A stretch of 64,000 bases of DNA from UBA4736 sp002404015 (lineage in GTDB: Bacteria > Chloroflexota > Dormibacteria > Dormibacterales > Dormibacteraceae), in NCBI GenBank assembly GCA_036747295.1, contig DAIOCN010000003.1, positions 1 to 64,000 of the forward strand. Direction: 5' to 3'. The position numbers and the translations under genes are program-made. Within the stretch, counting starts at the first letter, position 1. Every line of letters starts with the position of its first letter. Positions 7,557 to 16,963 of this stretch are shown in pieces. A model generated the notes under the pieces. It ran no database searches. It was given only the letters and a program-made list of their open reading frames with translations, and had not been told where the DNA came from.

Positions 7557-9840
7557 GAAGAAGGCTGTGGCTGAAGGTCTGATCATCGTCGAGTCGCCTG
7601 CGAAGGCGAGGACTCTCAAGCGGTTCTTGGGCAATCGCTTCGACGTCCGCGCCTCGATGGGCCACGTCCGCGACCTTCCCGAGCGGGAGCTCGCCGTCGA
7701 CGTGGACGCCGATTTCAAGCCGCGCTACGAGGTCGTCGAGAGCCGCAAACAGACGATCAGCGACCTGCGGCGGGCGCTGGGCAAGGACACCGAGGTCATC
7801 TTGGCCTCCGACCCCGACCGCGAGGGCGAGGCGATCGCCTGGCACCTGGCCGAGGTCCTCAACCTGCGCACCCCCCGACGGATCGAGTTTCACGAGATCA
7901 CCAAGGAGGCGGTCCAGCGGGCCCTCGAGCATCCGCGCGACATCGATATGCGGCTGGTGAACGCCCAGCAGGCCCGCCGGGTGGTGGATCGCCTCGTCGG
8001 CTACCGGCTGAGCCCCTTCCTCTGGAGCAAGGTCCAGAAGGGGATCGGCGCCGGCCGGGTCCAGTCGGTCGCGCTCCGGCTGGTGGTCGACCGCGAGCTG
8101 GAGATCCGGGCGTTCACGACCGACGAGTCATGGACGGTCGACGCCATCCTGTCCAAGCAGGAAGGCGGCCAGACCTTCAAGGCGCGGCTTCTGCGCCGCC
8201 TGGCGGGCGACGAGAGGCTCGATCTCAAGACGGAGGCGGAGGCCCAGGCGGCCATCGCCCAGCTGGAGGGCGCCGACTACCGGGTCGCGACCGTCGAGCG
8301 CAAGCAGCGCACCAAGACCGCGCCGCCTCCCTACATCACATCCACGCTCCAGCAGGACGCCTCCAGCCGCCTGCGCTTCTCGCCGAAGCGGACGATGCGG
8401 CTGGCCCAGGACCTGTACGAGGGGATCGAGCTAGGCGCCGCGGGCTCCACCGGCCTCATCACATACATGCGCACCGACTCGACCCGCATCTCCTCGGAGG
8501 CCGAGGGCAAGGTCAAGTCGTGGATCTCGAAAGCGCTCGGCGAGCGCTACCTGGGCCGGCCCCGCCAGGAGAAGGCACGACCCGGCGCCCAGGAGGCCCA
8601 CGAGGCGATCCGCCCGACCGAGCCGGGCCGCCGGCCCGAGGACATCCGGCAGCACCTCTCGGCCGACCAGTTCCGGCTCTACGAGATGATCTGGCGGCGC
8701 TTCGTGGCGAGCCGCATGGCGGCCGCCGTCTACGCCCAGACCCAGGCCGAGATCGAAGCCGGGCCCTTCGGCCTGCGGGCCGGTGGCTCGGTCCTCACCT
8801 TCGACGGCTTCTACCGGGTCTGGGAGCGCGACGATAAGGACGAGGAGCAGCTGCCGGAGCTGGCCGAGGGCGAGGGCCTCCGCTTCCACGGCCTCGAGCC
8901 CGAGCAGCACTTCACGCAGCCGCCGCCGCGCTACTCGGAGGCGACGCTGATCAACGAGCTCGAAAAGCGCGGCATCGGCCGGCCCTCGACCTACGCCAGC
9001 ATCGTGGCGACCATCCAGGACCACAAGTACGTCGAGCAGCGAGAGCGGCGGCTGCACCCGACCCTGCTCGGCGAGTCGGTCAACAAGATCATGGTCGACC
9101 ACTTCGGGTCGATCGTCGACGACAAGTACACCGCCGCGATGGAGGAGCGCCTGGACGACGTCGAGCAGGGCCGAATCGAGTGGGTGCCCGTCGTGGGCGA
9201 CTTCTACCAGCCGCTCGAGAAGATGCTGAGCGCGGCAGAGCTGGCGATGCCCTCAGACACCGGGGAGATCTGCCCCGAGTGCAACGAGGGCCACCTGCTT
9301 CTCAAGGCCAGCCGCTACGGCACCTTCAAGGGCTGCTCGCGCTACCCCCAGTGCCGCTTCCGGCAGGCCGTCCTGCCAGGCGGCGAGGCGCCCAAGCCGG
9401 CCCTTCTCGAGGAGACCTGCCCAGAGTGCGGCAAGCCGCTGCAGGTCCGCCGCGGCCGCTACGGCGAGTTCGTCGGCTGCTCCGGCTATCCCGACTGCAA
9501 GTACATCCGGAAAGACCAGACGCAGTCGGAGGCCAAGCCGACCGGCCAGAAGTGCCCCGACTGCGGCGAGGGCGAGCTGCTGGAGCGCCAGGGCCGCTAC
9601 GGACCCTTCCTGGCCTGCAGCCGCTACCCCGACTGCAAATACCGCGCCAACAAGACAAAGGACGGCAAGCCGCGGGCCGAGGCCAAGCTCCTGGACGAGA
9701 AATGCCCGATCTGCGGCAAGCCCATGGTCGAGCGGCAAGGCCGCTACGGCATGTTCAAGTCCTGCTCGGACTACCCGCGCTGCAAGGGCCCCCAACGCAC
9801 CGGCGGCGGTCCGCGCGGACGTCAGAAGGCAACCGTCTAG
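7543..9840 (+). CDS. topA: DNA topoisomerase I
   Basis: A type IA topoisomerase of 765 residues that relaxes negative supercoils. An N-terminal TOPRIM domain begins LIIVESPAKARTL and holds SDPDREGEAIAWH. The catalytic tyrosine is Tyr308 in TGLITYMRTDSTRIS. From about residue 577 there are four four-cysteine zinc ribbons, each of the form CPxC...C-x-YPxCK. GTG 7543 overlaps dprA; GTG 7567, just before the conserved core, is also possible. comM-dprA-topA is a widespread order, so the backbone is intact from here on. Confidence 0.97.
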   Translation: MTLGKKKAVAEGLIIVESPAKARTLKRFLGNRFDVRASMGHVRDLPERELAVDVDADFKPRYEVVESRKQTISDLRRALGKDTEVILASDPDREGEAIAWHLAEVLNLRTPRRIEFHEITKEAVQRALEHPRDIDMRLVNAQQARRVVDRLVGYRLSPFLWSKVQKGIGAGRVQSVALRLVVDRELEIRAFTTDESWTVDAILSKQEGGQTFKARLLRRLAGDERLDLKTEAEAQAAIAQLEGADYRVATVERKQRTKTAPPPYITSTLQQDASSRLRFSPKRTMRLAQDLYEGIELGAAGSTGLITYMRTDSTRISSEAEGKVKSWISKALGERYLGRPRQEKARPGAQEAHEAIRPTEPGRRPEDIRQHLSADQFRLYEMIWRRFVASRMAAAVYAQTQAEIEAGPFGLRAGGSVLTFDGFYRVWERDDKDEEQLPELAEGEGLRFHGLEPEQHFTQPPPRYSEATLINELEKRGIGRPSTYASIVATIQDHKYVEQRERRLHPTLLGESVNKIMVDHFGSIVDDKYTAAMEERLDDVEQGRIEWVPVVGDFYQPLEKMLSAAELAMPSDTGEICPECNEGHLLLKASRYGTFKGCSRYPQCRFRQAVLPGGEAPKPALLEETCPECGKPLQVRRGRYGEFVGCSGYPDCKYIRKDQTQSEAKPTGQKCPDCGEGELLERQGRYGPFLACSRYPDCKYRANKTKDGKPRAEAKLLDEKCPICGKPMVERQGRYGMFKSCSDYPRCKGPQRTGGGPRGRQKATV

Positions 9841-10469
9841 CCAGGAAAGGCCGCCCGCCAGGCGCCCACCGTCGTGATCGGCCCGTGACCGGGGAAGAGG
9901 CGGGTCGCGGCGGGCAGCTTCCTGACCCGGTCCAGCGAGGCCTGCTGCGCCTCCTCGGAGCCGTTGTGGAAGGCCGTCTTGGCGCCTCCGTACGCGATCA
10001 GCACGTCGCCCGCGAAAATGCAGTCCTCTGACCACAGGGCCACGCAGCCCGGGCTGTGTCCGGGCAGGTGCAGCACATCGAACGTGAGCGAGCCGGCCCG
10101 GTAGGCGCGGCCCTCCGCGAGGTCGTCGACGCCCGCCAAACGTAGCGTCGGGAGCATCGCGCGCAGCTCGGGGCTGCCCTCCTCGGGATCGCGCAGGTGG
10201 CGGCCGTCCGTGAGCACGCCGCGCTCGGCGGGGTGCACCGCGACCGGGACCGGGAACTCCTCGCGAAGGCGCTCCAGCCCAAGCAGGTGGTCGCCGTCGG
10301 CGTGGGTCAAGAGGATCGCCCGCACGCTGAAGCCGCGCTCCCGGACCAGCTCGATGACGGATTCCGGCACGCCGTTGGCGTCCACGATGGCGGCGTCCCC
10401 GGAGGTCTCGTCGGCGACCACGTAGGAGTTGGTGAAGAACCTGTTCTCCGGTATCCCGGCCACGAACAT
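9837..10469 (-). CDS. MBL-fold metallo-hydrolase (glyoxalase II-like)
   Basis: A 210-residue metallo-beta-lactamase-fold hydrolase, probably a thioester or small-ester hydrolase. Metal motifs are LLTHADGDHLLGL, LPGHSPGCVAL, FAGDVLI and LFPGHGPITT. The canonical HxHxDH is HxDxDH here, a variant seen in other members of the superfamily. A close paralogue lies at 28353-28991. The gene converges on topA with a four-base overlap and lies ten bases from the end of the phosphotransferase gene on the same strand, so the two are probably co-transcribed. Substrate cannot be told from sequence. Confidence 0.85.
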   Translation of the reverse strand: MFVAGIPENRFFTNSYVVADETSGDAAIVDANGVPESVIELVRERGFSVRAILLTHADGDHLLGLERLREEFPVPVAVHPAERGVLTDGRHLRDPEEGSPELRAMLPTLRLAGVDDLAEGRAYRAGSLTFDVLHLPGHSPGCVALWSEDCIFAGDVLIAYGGAKTAFHNGSEEAQQASLDRVRKLPAATRLFPGHGPITTVGAWRAAFPG

Positions 10470-10479
10470 CGAGCCGAGG

Positions 10480-11316
10480 TTAACCCGTCGCCTGGGCCGC
10501 TTCCAAGCCCTTGAGGTAGCGGTCGGCGGCCTGGCTCAGGAAGCGGACCCGGGGGTGCAGCTTTCGCCTGGCCAGCCGGAGCTGGAACACCAGCTCGTAG
10601 GAATCGAGCAGCTCGGGATCGAGCCTGGCGCCGTAGCCGTCGTAGAACTCGCTGGGCACCGCCAGTCCTTCGGCGCGCCGGCCCAGCTCCAGCCGGGCCA
10701 GGTCCCAGGCCGGGTCGCCCGGCCGCGAGGCTTCCCAGTCCAGCCAGGCGGCCAGAATCCAGTCGGAACCAGATCGGCGCACCAGCACGTTGCTCGGGTG
10801 GGGGTCCCCGTGCAGCAGCCGGCAGGGGCGCGCCTGCAGGGAGGCGGCGAGGGCCGGCGCTCCGGCTTCCAGCCACGCCCGCAGGCCCGCCGAGATGGCG
10901 CCTCGATCGCCGAGCCGGCGCGCGTTTTCGAGGATCTCGGCCGCCGCCCAGCTCGGGCTGCAACCGCTCTCCGGCAGGGCGTGCACAGTCGCCAGCGCGA
11001 CTCCCGCCGCGCGCCAGACGCCGGCCACGGCCGGCTCGCCTTCGCGCTCCTCGACCTCGGCCAGCGTCTCCCCCTCCAGGTACTCGAGCAGAACCGCTCC
11101 CAGCTCCTGGGCGATGACCCGCGGGGCCGGCACGCCGGCCGCGATGACGCGGGCGTGCACCTCCGCCTCGAGCGCCGCCAGCGAGCGCCCGCTCTCGGCG
11201 TAGGGCCAGCGCTCGTGGCGGCGGAGGACGAAGCGCTCCCCGTCCGCCTCGACCAGAAACAGCCGGTTGGAGATCCCGCGCCCGGCCAGCGGCTGCACGG
11301 TTGACCACTCCCGCAT
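10480..11316 (-). CDS. aminoglycoside/choline-kinase-like phosphotransferase
   Basis: A 278-residue member of the APH phosphotransferase family (protein-kinase-like fold). Visible motifs are GRGISNRLFLVEADGERFVLRR (nucleotide loop and ATP-binding Lys), LLEYLEGETL (hinge), LLHGDPHPSNVLV (catalytic loop with Asp) and WLDWEASRPGDPAWDLA (metal-binding Asp). The substrate is unknown; the family phosphorylates small hydroxylated molecules, and an antibiotic-resistance role should not be assumed. ATG 11316 is chosen because the homology starts directly there. It runs divergently from rpsB, whose putative promoter overlaps its start. Confidence 0.85.
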   Translation of the reverse strand: MREWSTVQPLAGRGISNRLFLVEADGERFVLRRHERWPYAESGRSLAALEAEVHARVIAAGVPAPRVIAQELGAVLLEYLEGETLAEVEEREGEPAVAGVWRAAGVALATVHALPESGCSPSWAAAEILENARRLGDRGAISAGLRAWLEAGAPALAASLQARPCRLLHGDPHPSNVLVRRSGSDWILAAWLDWEASRPGDPAWDLARLELGRRAEGLAVPSEFYDGYGARLDPELLDSYELVFQLRLARRKLHPRVRFLSQAADRYLKGLEAAQATG

Positions 11317-11327
11317 CTCGGTAGAAT
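11301..11327 (+). promoter_or_regulatory. putative promoter of the rpsB operon
   Basis: TTGACC at 11301-11306 and TAGAAT at 11322-11327 are near-consensus -35 and -10 boxes separated by 15 bases, slightly short. Transcription would start near 11334, leaving a leader of about 105 bases before rpsB. Leaders of this size before rpsB often carry an S2 autoregulatory structure, but I see no specific S2-box fold. Confidence 0.45.
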
Positions 11328-11440
11328 GGCTTACGCCAGTCCTCGCGACTGAGTACACACGCCCGACGCGGACACCCCTGTCCTCTCGACACCGGGAGGC
11401 GGCTCGCCGGGCGGAGGCAACAACAGGGAGGTAACGACAC

Positions 11441-12286
11441 GTGTCACAGGTGACGCTCAAGCAGCTGCTGGAGGCCGGGGTCCATTTCGGGCACCAGACC
11501 AGCCGCTGGAACCCCAAGATGCGGCCCTACATCTTCACGGCCCGCAACGGAATCCACATCATCGATCTCCAGAAGACGGTCAAGCTCCTGGACGACGCCT
11601 GGGAGTTCGTCCGCAACGTGGCCGCCAGCGGCCGGCCGGTCCTGTTCGTGGGCACCAAGAAGCAGGCCCAGGAGACCATCCAGACCGAGGCCGCGCGGAG
11701 CGGCATGTTCTTCGTGAACCGGCGCTGGATGGGCGGCATGCTGACCAACTTCTCGACCGTCAAGAAGCGCATCGACCGGCTCCAGGAGCTGCGCAAGATG
11801 CAGCAGTCGGGCCAGTTCGAGCAGCTGCCCAAGAAGGACGCCAAGCGCCTGACCGACGAGCTGGACCGGCTCATGTACCACTTCGACGGCATCGCCGACA
11901 TGAAGCGGCTGCCGGGCGCCGTGTATGTGGTGGACCCGCGCAAGGAGCACATCGCCGTCACAGAGGCCAACCGCCTGAAGATCCCGGTGGTCGCCATCAC
12001 GGACAGCAACTGCGACCCCGACCTCATCCAGTACGTTATCCCCGGCAACGACGACGCCATCCGGGCCGTGAAGCTGCTGACGGGCAAGATGGCGGACGCC
12101 TGCCTGGACGGCCGCCAACAGGCCATCGAGCGCGGCGAGCAGCTGCCGTCGATGGAGGAGCGCGACTTCCTGGAGACCCCCCGCTACGAGCTGCTGGAGG
12201 AGTACCTGGAGGACGAGGAGGACTACCTGCCCAACATATCGGAGGAGGACTTCCTGGGCCGGGCCGACGACGAGGAGGTTCGCTAG
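11441..12286 (+). CDS. rpsB: 30S ribosomal protein S2
   Basis: S2 sits on the 30S head and is needed for S1 binding and initiation. The 281-residue protein starts MSQVTLKQLLEAGVHFGHQT, the family N-terminus, and contains RWMGGMLTNF and VVAITDSNCDP. The C-terminus has an acidic extension of about 40 residues beyond the usual end. GTG 11441 has GGGAGG at 11426-11431. It overlaps tsf by one base and heads an operon running to ispG. Confidence 0.98.
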   Translation: MSQVTLKQLLEAGVHFGHQTSRWNPKMRPYIFTARNGIHIIDLQKTVKLLDDAWEFVRNVAASGRPVLFVGTKKQAQETIQTEAARSGMFFVNRRWMGGMLTNFSTVKKRIDRLQELRKMQQSGQFEQLPKKDAKRLTDELDRLMYHFDGIADMKRLPGAVYVVDPRKEHIAVTEANRLKIPVVAITDSNCDPDLIQYVIPGNDDAIRAVKLLTGKMADACLDGRQQAIERGEQLPSMEERDFLETPRYELLEEYLEDEEDYLPNISEEDFLGRADDEEVR

Positions 12287-12897
12287 TGGCCGACGTATCG
12301 ATGGAGCTCGTGAAGAAGCTCCGGGACATGACGGGCGCGGGAATGATGGACTGCAAGCGCGCCCTGGAGGAGAGCGAAGCCGACCTCGACAAGGCGGTCG
12401 TCTGGCTCCGCGAGCACGGCATCTCGAAGGCCGCCAAGCGGGCGGGCCGGGAGACCAGCAACGGGATCGTGGAGGCCTACCTGCACCGCACCGGCGACTA
12501 TCCGCCCCAGGTGGGGGCGCTGATCGAGCTCAACTGCGAGAGCGACTTCGTGGCCAAGGGCGACGACTTCCGAGCCCTGGCCCGGGAGCTGGCCATGCAC
12601 ATCGCGGCCGCGGCGCCGCGCTGGGTCAGCCGAGAGGACGTGCCGGAGGACCTGCTGCGCGAGGAGCGCGATCTGTACCAGCGGAAGGCGGAGCAGGACG
12701 GCAAGCCGGCCCAGGCGATCCCCAAGATCGTGGAGGCGCAGGTGGAGGCATTCGTCAAGGACCACTGCCTGCTCGAGCAGCCCTACGTCCGCGACCAGAA
12801 GACGCCGATCCGGAACCTGATCGCGGAAACGGTCGCGAAGCTGCAGGAGAACATAACGGTCCGCCGGTTCTGCCGGTTTAGCATCAAGGAAGGCTGA
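12286..12897 (+). CDS. tsf: elongation factor Ts
   Basis: EF-Ts is the guanine nucleotide exchange factor for EF-Tu. The UBA-like N-terminal domain contains the signature LRDMTGAGMMDCKRALEE, and the core has ELNCESDFVAKGDDF. At 203 residues it belongs to the short class with one core subdomain (as in Thermus and cyanobacteria), not the longer E. coli type. The GTG start shares its first base with the rpsB TAG. Confidence 0.97.
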   Translation: MADVSMELVKKLRDMTGAGMMDCKRALEESEADLDKAVVWLREHGISKAAKRAGRETSNGIVEAYLHRTGDYPPQVGALIELNCESDFVAKGDDFRALARELAMHIAAAAPRWVSREDVPEDLLREERDLYQRKAEQDGKPAQAIPKIVEAQVEAFVKDHCLLEQPYVRDQKTPIRNLIAETVAKLQENITVRRFCRFSIKEG

Positions 12898-12905
12898 TCC
12901 GAACA

Positions 12906-13640
12906 GTGGAGAACAACCACGCGCCGAGGTACAAGCGCGTCCTCCTCAAGCTCAGTGGCGAGGCGCTTGGCGGGCAGAAGGAGTACGGCATCGATCTCGA
13001 CGTCGTCAGCACGATCGCCAAGCAGATCAAGGCGGTGCACGACCTCGGGGTGGAGATCGCCCTGGTCGTGGGCGGCGGCAACATCTTCCGCGGCCTGGCG
13101 GCCTCGGAGCGCGGTTTCGACCGCGCCACGGGCGACTACATGGGGATGCTGGCCACGGTCATCAACGCGCTGGCCCTGCAGGACGCGCTGGAGCGGATCG
13201 GCAAGCCCGCGCGCACCATGACCGCAATCCAGATGCCCCAGGTGGCCGAGCAGTACATCCGACGCCGCGCCGTGCGCCACATGGAGAAGGGCCGGGTCGT
13301 GATCCTGGCCGCCGGCACCGGCAACCCCTACTTCACGACGGACACGACGGCCGCCCTGCGCGCGGTCGAGATCGAGGCGGAGGTGATCCTGAAGGCAACC
13401 AAGGTCGACGGTGTCTACACGGCCGACCCGGTGCGCGACCCCGACGCCCGCAAGTTCGACCGGCTCGACTACATGGAGGTCCTGAACCGCGGTCTGGAGG
13501 TGATGGACAACACCGCCCTCACGCTCTGCATGGACAATGGGGTTCCGATCGTGGTCTTCGACCTGCTGAAGGAGGGCAACATCGAGCGCGTGATCCTCGG
13601 CGAGAAGATCGGGACCCTGGTCGGAGCCGCCAAGGCGTGA
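12906..13640 (+). CDS. pyrH: UMP kinase
   Basis: Phosphorylates UMP to UDP in pyrimidine synthesis. The 244-residue protein starts with KRVLLKLSGEALGG and has VVGGGNIFRG, ATVINALALQDALE and VDGVYTADP, all typical of hexameric bacterial UMP kinases. GTG 12906 follows tsf by eight bases; the end overlaps frr by four bases (GTGA). The tsf-pyrH-frr order is conserved widely. Confidence 0.97.
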   Translation: MENNHAPRYKRVLLKLSGEALGGQKEYGIDLDVVSTIAKQIKAVHDLGVEIALVVGGGNIFRGLAASERGFDRATGDYMGMLATVINALALQDALERIGKPARTMTAIQMPQVAEQYIRRRAVRHMEKGRVVILAAGTGNPYFTTDTTAALRAVEIEAEVILKATKVDGVYTADPVRDPDARKFDRLDYMEVLNRGLEVMDNTALTLCMDNGVPIVVFDLLKEGNIERVILGEKIGTLVGAAKA

Positions 13641-14197
13641 GCGTCGACGGTATTCTCCGCGACGCCGAGCAGAAGATGGGGAAGAGCATCGACCACTTCC
13701 AGAGCGAGCTCACGACCATCCGGACCGGCCGCGCCAACCCGGCCCTGATCGACCATATCAACGTGCCCTACTACGGCACGCCGACGCCGCTCAACCAGCT
13801 GGCCCAGATCTCGACGCCGGAGGCGCGCCTGCTGATGGTCCAGGTCTACGACCGGAGCCAGATCGGGGCGGTCGAGAAGGCGATCCGCGACTCCAACCTC
13901 GGCCTCAACCCGGCCAGCGACGGCCAGGTCGTCCGGGTGCCCATCCCGCCGCTCACCGAGGAGCGGCGCCGGGAGTACGTCCGCATGGTCAAGTCGAAGG
14001 CTGAGGACGCGCGGGTGGCGGTACGCAACATCCGCCGCGACGAGATCCACCGCATCCACGAGCAGGAGAAGGCAGGCGAGGTGCCCGAAGACCAGGCCAA
14101 GCGGGCGCAAGAGCAGCTCCAGAAGATCACTGACGTGCACATCGGCCAGATCGACAACCTCGCCAACCGGAAGGAAGCCGAGGTGATGGAGGTCTAG
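13637..14197 (+). CDS. frr: ribosome recycling factor
   Basis: RRF splits post-termination ribosomes with EF-G. The 186-residue length is normal. The signatures include LTTIRTGRANPAL, PYYGTPTPLNQLAQI, GQVVRVPIPPLTEERR and RRDEIHRIHEQE. The start is GTG in a GTGA overlap with pyrH. It lies 26 bases before uppS. Confidence 0.98.
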   Translation: MSVDGILRDAEQKMGKSIDHFQSELTTIRTGRANPALIDHINVPYYGTPTPLNQLAQISTPEARLLMVQVYDRSQIGAVEKAIRDSNLGLNPASDGQVVRVPIPPLTEERRREYVRMVKSKAEDARVAVRNIRRDEIHRIHEQEKAGEVPEDQAKRAQEQLQKITDVHIGQIDNLANRKEAEVMEV

Positions 14198-14223
14198 CCT
14201 CCTCCACGTAGGTAAATAGAGAC

Positions 14224-15048
14224 ATGGTTCCCAGCGGCGGCTCCGCTGCCGCGTTTGAGTCCGTGATCCAAGCGCCGCAAGACGTGGTGAATCAAGGGGA
14301 AGGGGGTACTGGGGGGAACACTTCAGGGTTCCCGTCAGACAACGTGCCGAGGCATGTCGCAATCATCATGGATGGGAACGGGCGCTGGGCCCGAGGAAGG
14401 AATCGACCCCATACGTTTGGGCACCGGGCGGGGGTGCGCGCCATCAAGCGCGTCATGTACGGCTGCGAGGACCTCGGCATCGACGTGCTCAGCGTCTACG
14501 CCTTCTCGACGGAGAACTGGACCAGGCCCCGGGCCGAGGTGACGGCCCTGATGCGTCTCTTCCACGAGACCCTGGAACGGGAGTTCGCCGAGATCCACGA
14601 GCGGGGCATCCGGATCATCGTCAGCGGCCGCCGCGGGGAGCTCTCGAGGCGGATGCAACAGCGGATCGATGATGCCGAGCAGAAGACGGCCGGGAACCGC
14701 AACGGCACCCTCAACGTCTGTCTCAACTACGGGGGCCGGGCTGAGGTGGTTGACGCGGTGCGCCGTCTGCTGGCGGAGGGCTTACCCGCCGAGCAGGTGG
14801 ACGAGGCCGCCGTCGCCGCCCGTCTGTACCATCCCGACCTGCCCGACCCCGACCTGATCATCAGGACGGCGGGCGAGAGGCGCCTGAGCAACTTCCTCCT
14901 CTGGCAGTCGGCCTATTCGGAGATCTATGTGACGGAGACCCTCTGGCCTGACTTCGACGTGCCCCACCTCCAGGAGGCGATCGTGGACTACCAGGGCCGG
15001 GTCCGGCGCTTCGGCGGCCGCCCGTTGGAGGAGCCGGCCGCGCGATGA
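14224..15048 (+). CDS. uppS: undecaprenyl diphosphate synthase
   Basis: Condenses eight isopentenyl units onto farnesyl diphosphate to make the C55 carrier for cell-wall synthesis. The cis-prenyltransferase motifs are VAIIMDGNGRWA, FGHRAGVRAIK, YAFSTENWTRP and RTAGERRLSNFLLWQ. ATG 14224 gives an N-terminal extension of about 38 Ser/Gly-rich residues before the conserved core; GTG 14344 just before PRHVAIIMDG is a real alternative. The end overlaps cdsA by four bases. Confidence 0.96.
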   Translation: MVPSGGSAAAFESVIQAPQDVVNQGEGGTGGNTSGFPSDNVPRHVAIIMDGNGRWARGRNRPHTFGHRAGVRAIKRVMYGCEDLGIDVLSVYAFSTENWTRPRAEVTALMRLFHETLEREFAEIHERGIRIIVSGRRGELSRRMQQRIDDAEQKTAGNRNGTLNVCLNYGGRAEVVDAVRRLLAEGLPAEQVDEAAVAARLYHPDLPDPDLIIRTAGERRLSNFLLWQSAYSEIYVTETLWPDFDVPHLQEAIVDYQGRVRRFGGRPLEEPAAR

Positions 15049-15878
15049 CGACGGGTGCCCGAGCGGCCGCCGGCTACCGGCCCAGCCCGCTGATGATCCG
15101 CATCCTGAGCGGCTCCGCCATCCTGCTGCTCGTCATCGGGCTGGTCTATGTGGGGCTGCCCGGCGTCTACGTCCTGGTGCTCGTCATCGGCACCCTGGCC
15201 ATCTGGGAGTTCCGCAACCTGTCCGACCGCATGGGGTCGCGAGCCCCCAGCTGGCTGATCTATCCCCTGGCCGGGTTCTTCGCCTTCAGCGGCACGCTGC
15301 TCAAGGCGGTCCCGGTCGAGCTCGTGCTGTCCGTGGCGCTGGTCTTCGGGCTGGGTGCGTTCCTCTTCCTGCCCGGCCGCCGCCAGGGCCTCGGGCGCTG
15401 GGCGATGGGCCTTTCCGGGGCGATCTACATCGGGATGCCGTTCAACTTCTACATGCTCCTCTACGGCCACAGCCTGGCCTGGGTGCTGTTCATCCTCTTC
15501 GCCGTGGTCGTGAGCGACACCGCCGCCCTGCTCGTCGGCTCCCGGCTGGGCCGCCACCCGTTCTTCCAGGCGATCAGCCCTAAAAAGACGGTGGAGGGCG
15601 CGATCGCGGGCGTCCTCTTCTGCATCCCCGTGATGGTCCTGGGAGCGTTCGGAGTCCTCGCCCTGGCCTGGTACCACGCCGTCATCCTGGGTGTGCTGGT
15701 CGGGGTCAGCGCGGAGCTGGGCGACCTGGTGGAGTCGCAGATGAAGCGGATCGCGGGCGTCAAGGACTCCTCCCACCTGATCCCCGGCCACGGGGGTGTG
15801 CTGGACCGGATCGACTCGGTACTCTTCCCACCGATCGTGGTCTTCTTTTACGCCCAGTTCCTGCACCTGCTCCATTGA
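15045..15878 (+). CDS. cdsA: phosphatidate cytidylyltransferase
   Basis: Makes CDP-diacylglycerol from phosphatidate and CTP at the membrane. The 277-residue protein has about eight hydrophobic segments and the C-terminal CDS signature running from SAELGDLVESQMKR through KDSSHLIPGHGGVLDRIDS. ATGA overlap with uppS upstream and TTGA overlap with dxr downstream fit translational coupling. Confidence 0.96.
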   Translation: MTTGARAAAGYRPSPLMIRILSGSAILLLVIGLVYVGLPGVYVLVLVIGTLAIWEFRNLSDRMGSRAPSWLIYPLAGFFAFSGTLLKAVPVELVLSVALVFGLGAFLFLPGRRQGLGRWAMGLSGAIYIGMPFNFYMLLYGHSLAWVLFILFAVVVSDTAALLVGSRLGRHPFFQAISPKKTVEGAIAGVLFCIPVMVLGAFGVLALAWYHAVILGVLVGVSAELGDLVESQMKRIAGVKDSSHLIPGHGGVLDRIDSVLFPPIVVFFYAQFLHLLH

Positions 15879-16963
15879 GTCGCCGCCAGAACATCGCGAT
15901 CCTCGGCGCCACCGGCTCGGTCGGGCGCCAGGCGCTGGACGTGATCGACCGCTACCCGGAACGGTTTCAGGCCTTCGGCCTGGTCACTGGGACCCGCGTC
16001 CCCGACCGCGAGGCGGGTTACCTGATCCGGTCGGGGGACCCCGACTTCGAGGCCCGCGTGGTGGAGCTGGTGACCCACCCCGAGGTCGACATCGTCCTGG
16101 TGGCGATCCCGGGAGCCCGCTCGCTGGGTCCCACGCTGGCCGCCCTGAAGGCGCACAAGAAGGTCGCCCTGGCCACCAAGGAGGTCCTCGTCATGGCCGG
16201 CGATCTGGTCATGGGGACCGCCGGCGCGGACGCCATCCGGCCGGTGGACTCCGAGCACAGCGCGATCTGGCAGTGCCTGTGGGGGGAGTCCCACGACAGC
16301 GTGCGCCGGCTGCTGCTGACGGCCTCCGGCGGCCCCTTCTGGGCGTTCCCGGAGACCGACCTCGACGAGGTCACGGTCGAACAGGCGCTGCAGCACCCGC
16401 GCTGGTCGATGGGACCCAAGGTCACGATCGACTCCGCCACCCTGATGAACAAGGGACTGGAGCTGATCGAGGCCCACCAGCTCTTCCGGCTCCCGGTCGA
16501 CCGGGTCGGGGTCGTGGTTCATCCCCAGAGCGTCATCCACTCCCTGGTCGAGTTCGTAGATGGCTCGGCCAAGGCTCAGCTGGGCAACCCCGACATGCGG
16601 CTTCCCATCGGGCTGGCGTTCGCCTACCCCGACCGGCTGCCGGGCGTGGTGCCCCCGACGGCCTTCGAGGACCTGGGCAGCCTGGAGCTGCACCCGCTGG
16701 ACGACCGGCGCTTCCCGGCCGTCGAGCTGGCCCGCCGCGCGGCTCAGACCGGGGGCGGCCACCCGGCGGTCCTGAACGCCGCCAACGAGGAGGCTGTCAG
16801 CGCCTTCCAGGCGGGCAGCATCCGGTTTTCGTCCATCGTGTCCGTAGTGGAATCGGCCCTCTCGGCGTTCAAGGGATCAGGAACGATGCTGGAAGATGTG
16901 CTGGATGCGGACCGCTGGGCCAGGGAGTACGTGGTCTCGCAGGTGGGTATCTACAAGCGGTGA
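15875..16963 (+). CDS. dxr: 1-deoxy-D-xylulose 5-phosphate reductoisomerase
   Basis: Catalyses the committed MEP-pathway step to 2-C-methylerythritol 4-phosphate, using NADPH and a divalent metal. Motifs: ILGATGSVGRQALDV (NADPH binding), ATKEVLVMAGD, PVDSEHSAIWQ (metal ligands), LTASGGPF and MGPKVTIDSATLMNKGLE. Length 362 is slightly short but complete. TTG 15875 overlaps the cdsA stop. The MEP genes dxr and ispG flank rseP. Confidence 0.97.
   Translation: MSRRQNIAILGATGSVGRQALDVIDRYPERFQAFGLVTGTRVPDREAGYLIRSGDPDFEARVVELVTHPEVDIVLVAIPGARSLGPTLAALKAHKKVALATKEVLVMAGDLVMGTAGADAIRPVDSEHSAIWQCLWGESHDSVRRLLLTASGGPFWAFPETDLDEVTVEQALQHPRWSMGPKVTIDSATLMNKGLELIEAHQLFRLPVDRVGVVVHPQSVIHSLVEFVDGSAKAQLGNPDMRLPIGLAFAYPDRLPGVVPPTAFEDLGSLELHPLDDRRFPAVELARRAAQTGGGHPAVLNAANEEAVSAFQAGSIRFSSIVSVVESALSAFKGSGTMLEDVLDADRWAREYVVSQVGIYKR

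Noticed and set aside
10307..11440. Large alternative minus-strand reading frames over the phosphotransferase and rpsB leader
   Set aside because: Arg/Pro/Gly-rich frames typical of GC-rich antisense shadow; the phosphotransferase frame carries all conserved motifs.
15796..16959. Long rseP reading frame extending about 390 codons upstream
   Set aside because: The extension lies antiphase inside cdsA and dxr and has no protease content; high GC keeps frames open. GTG 16960 matches the family start.
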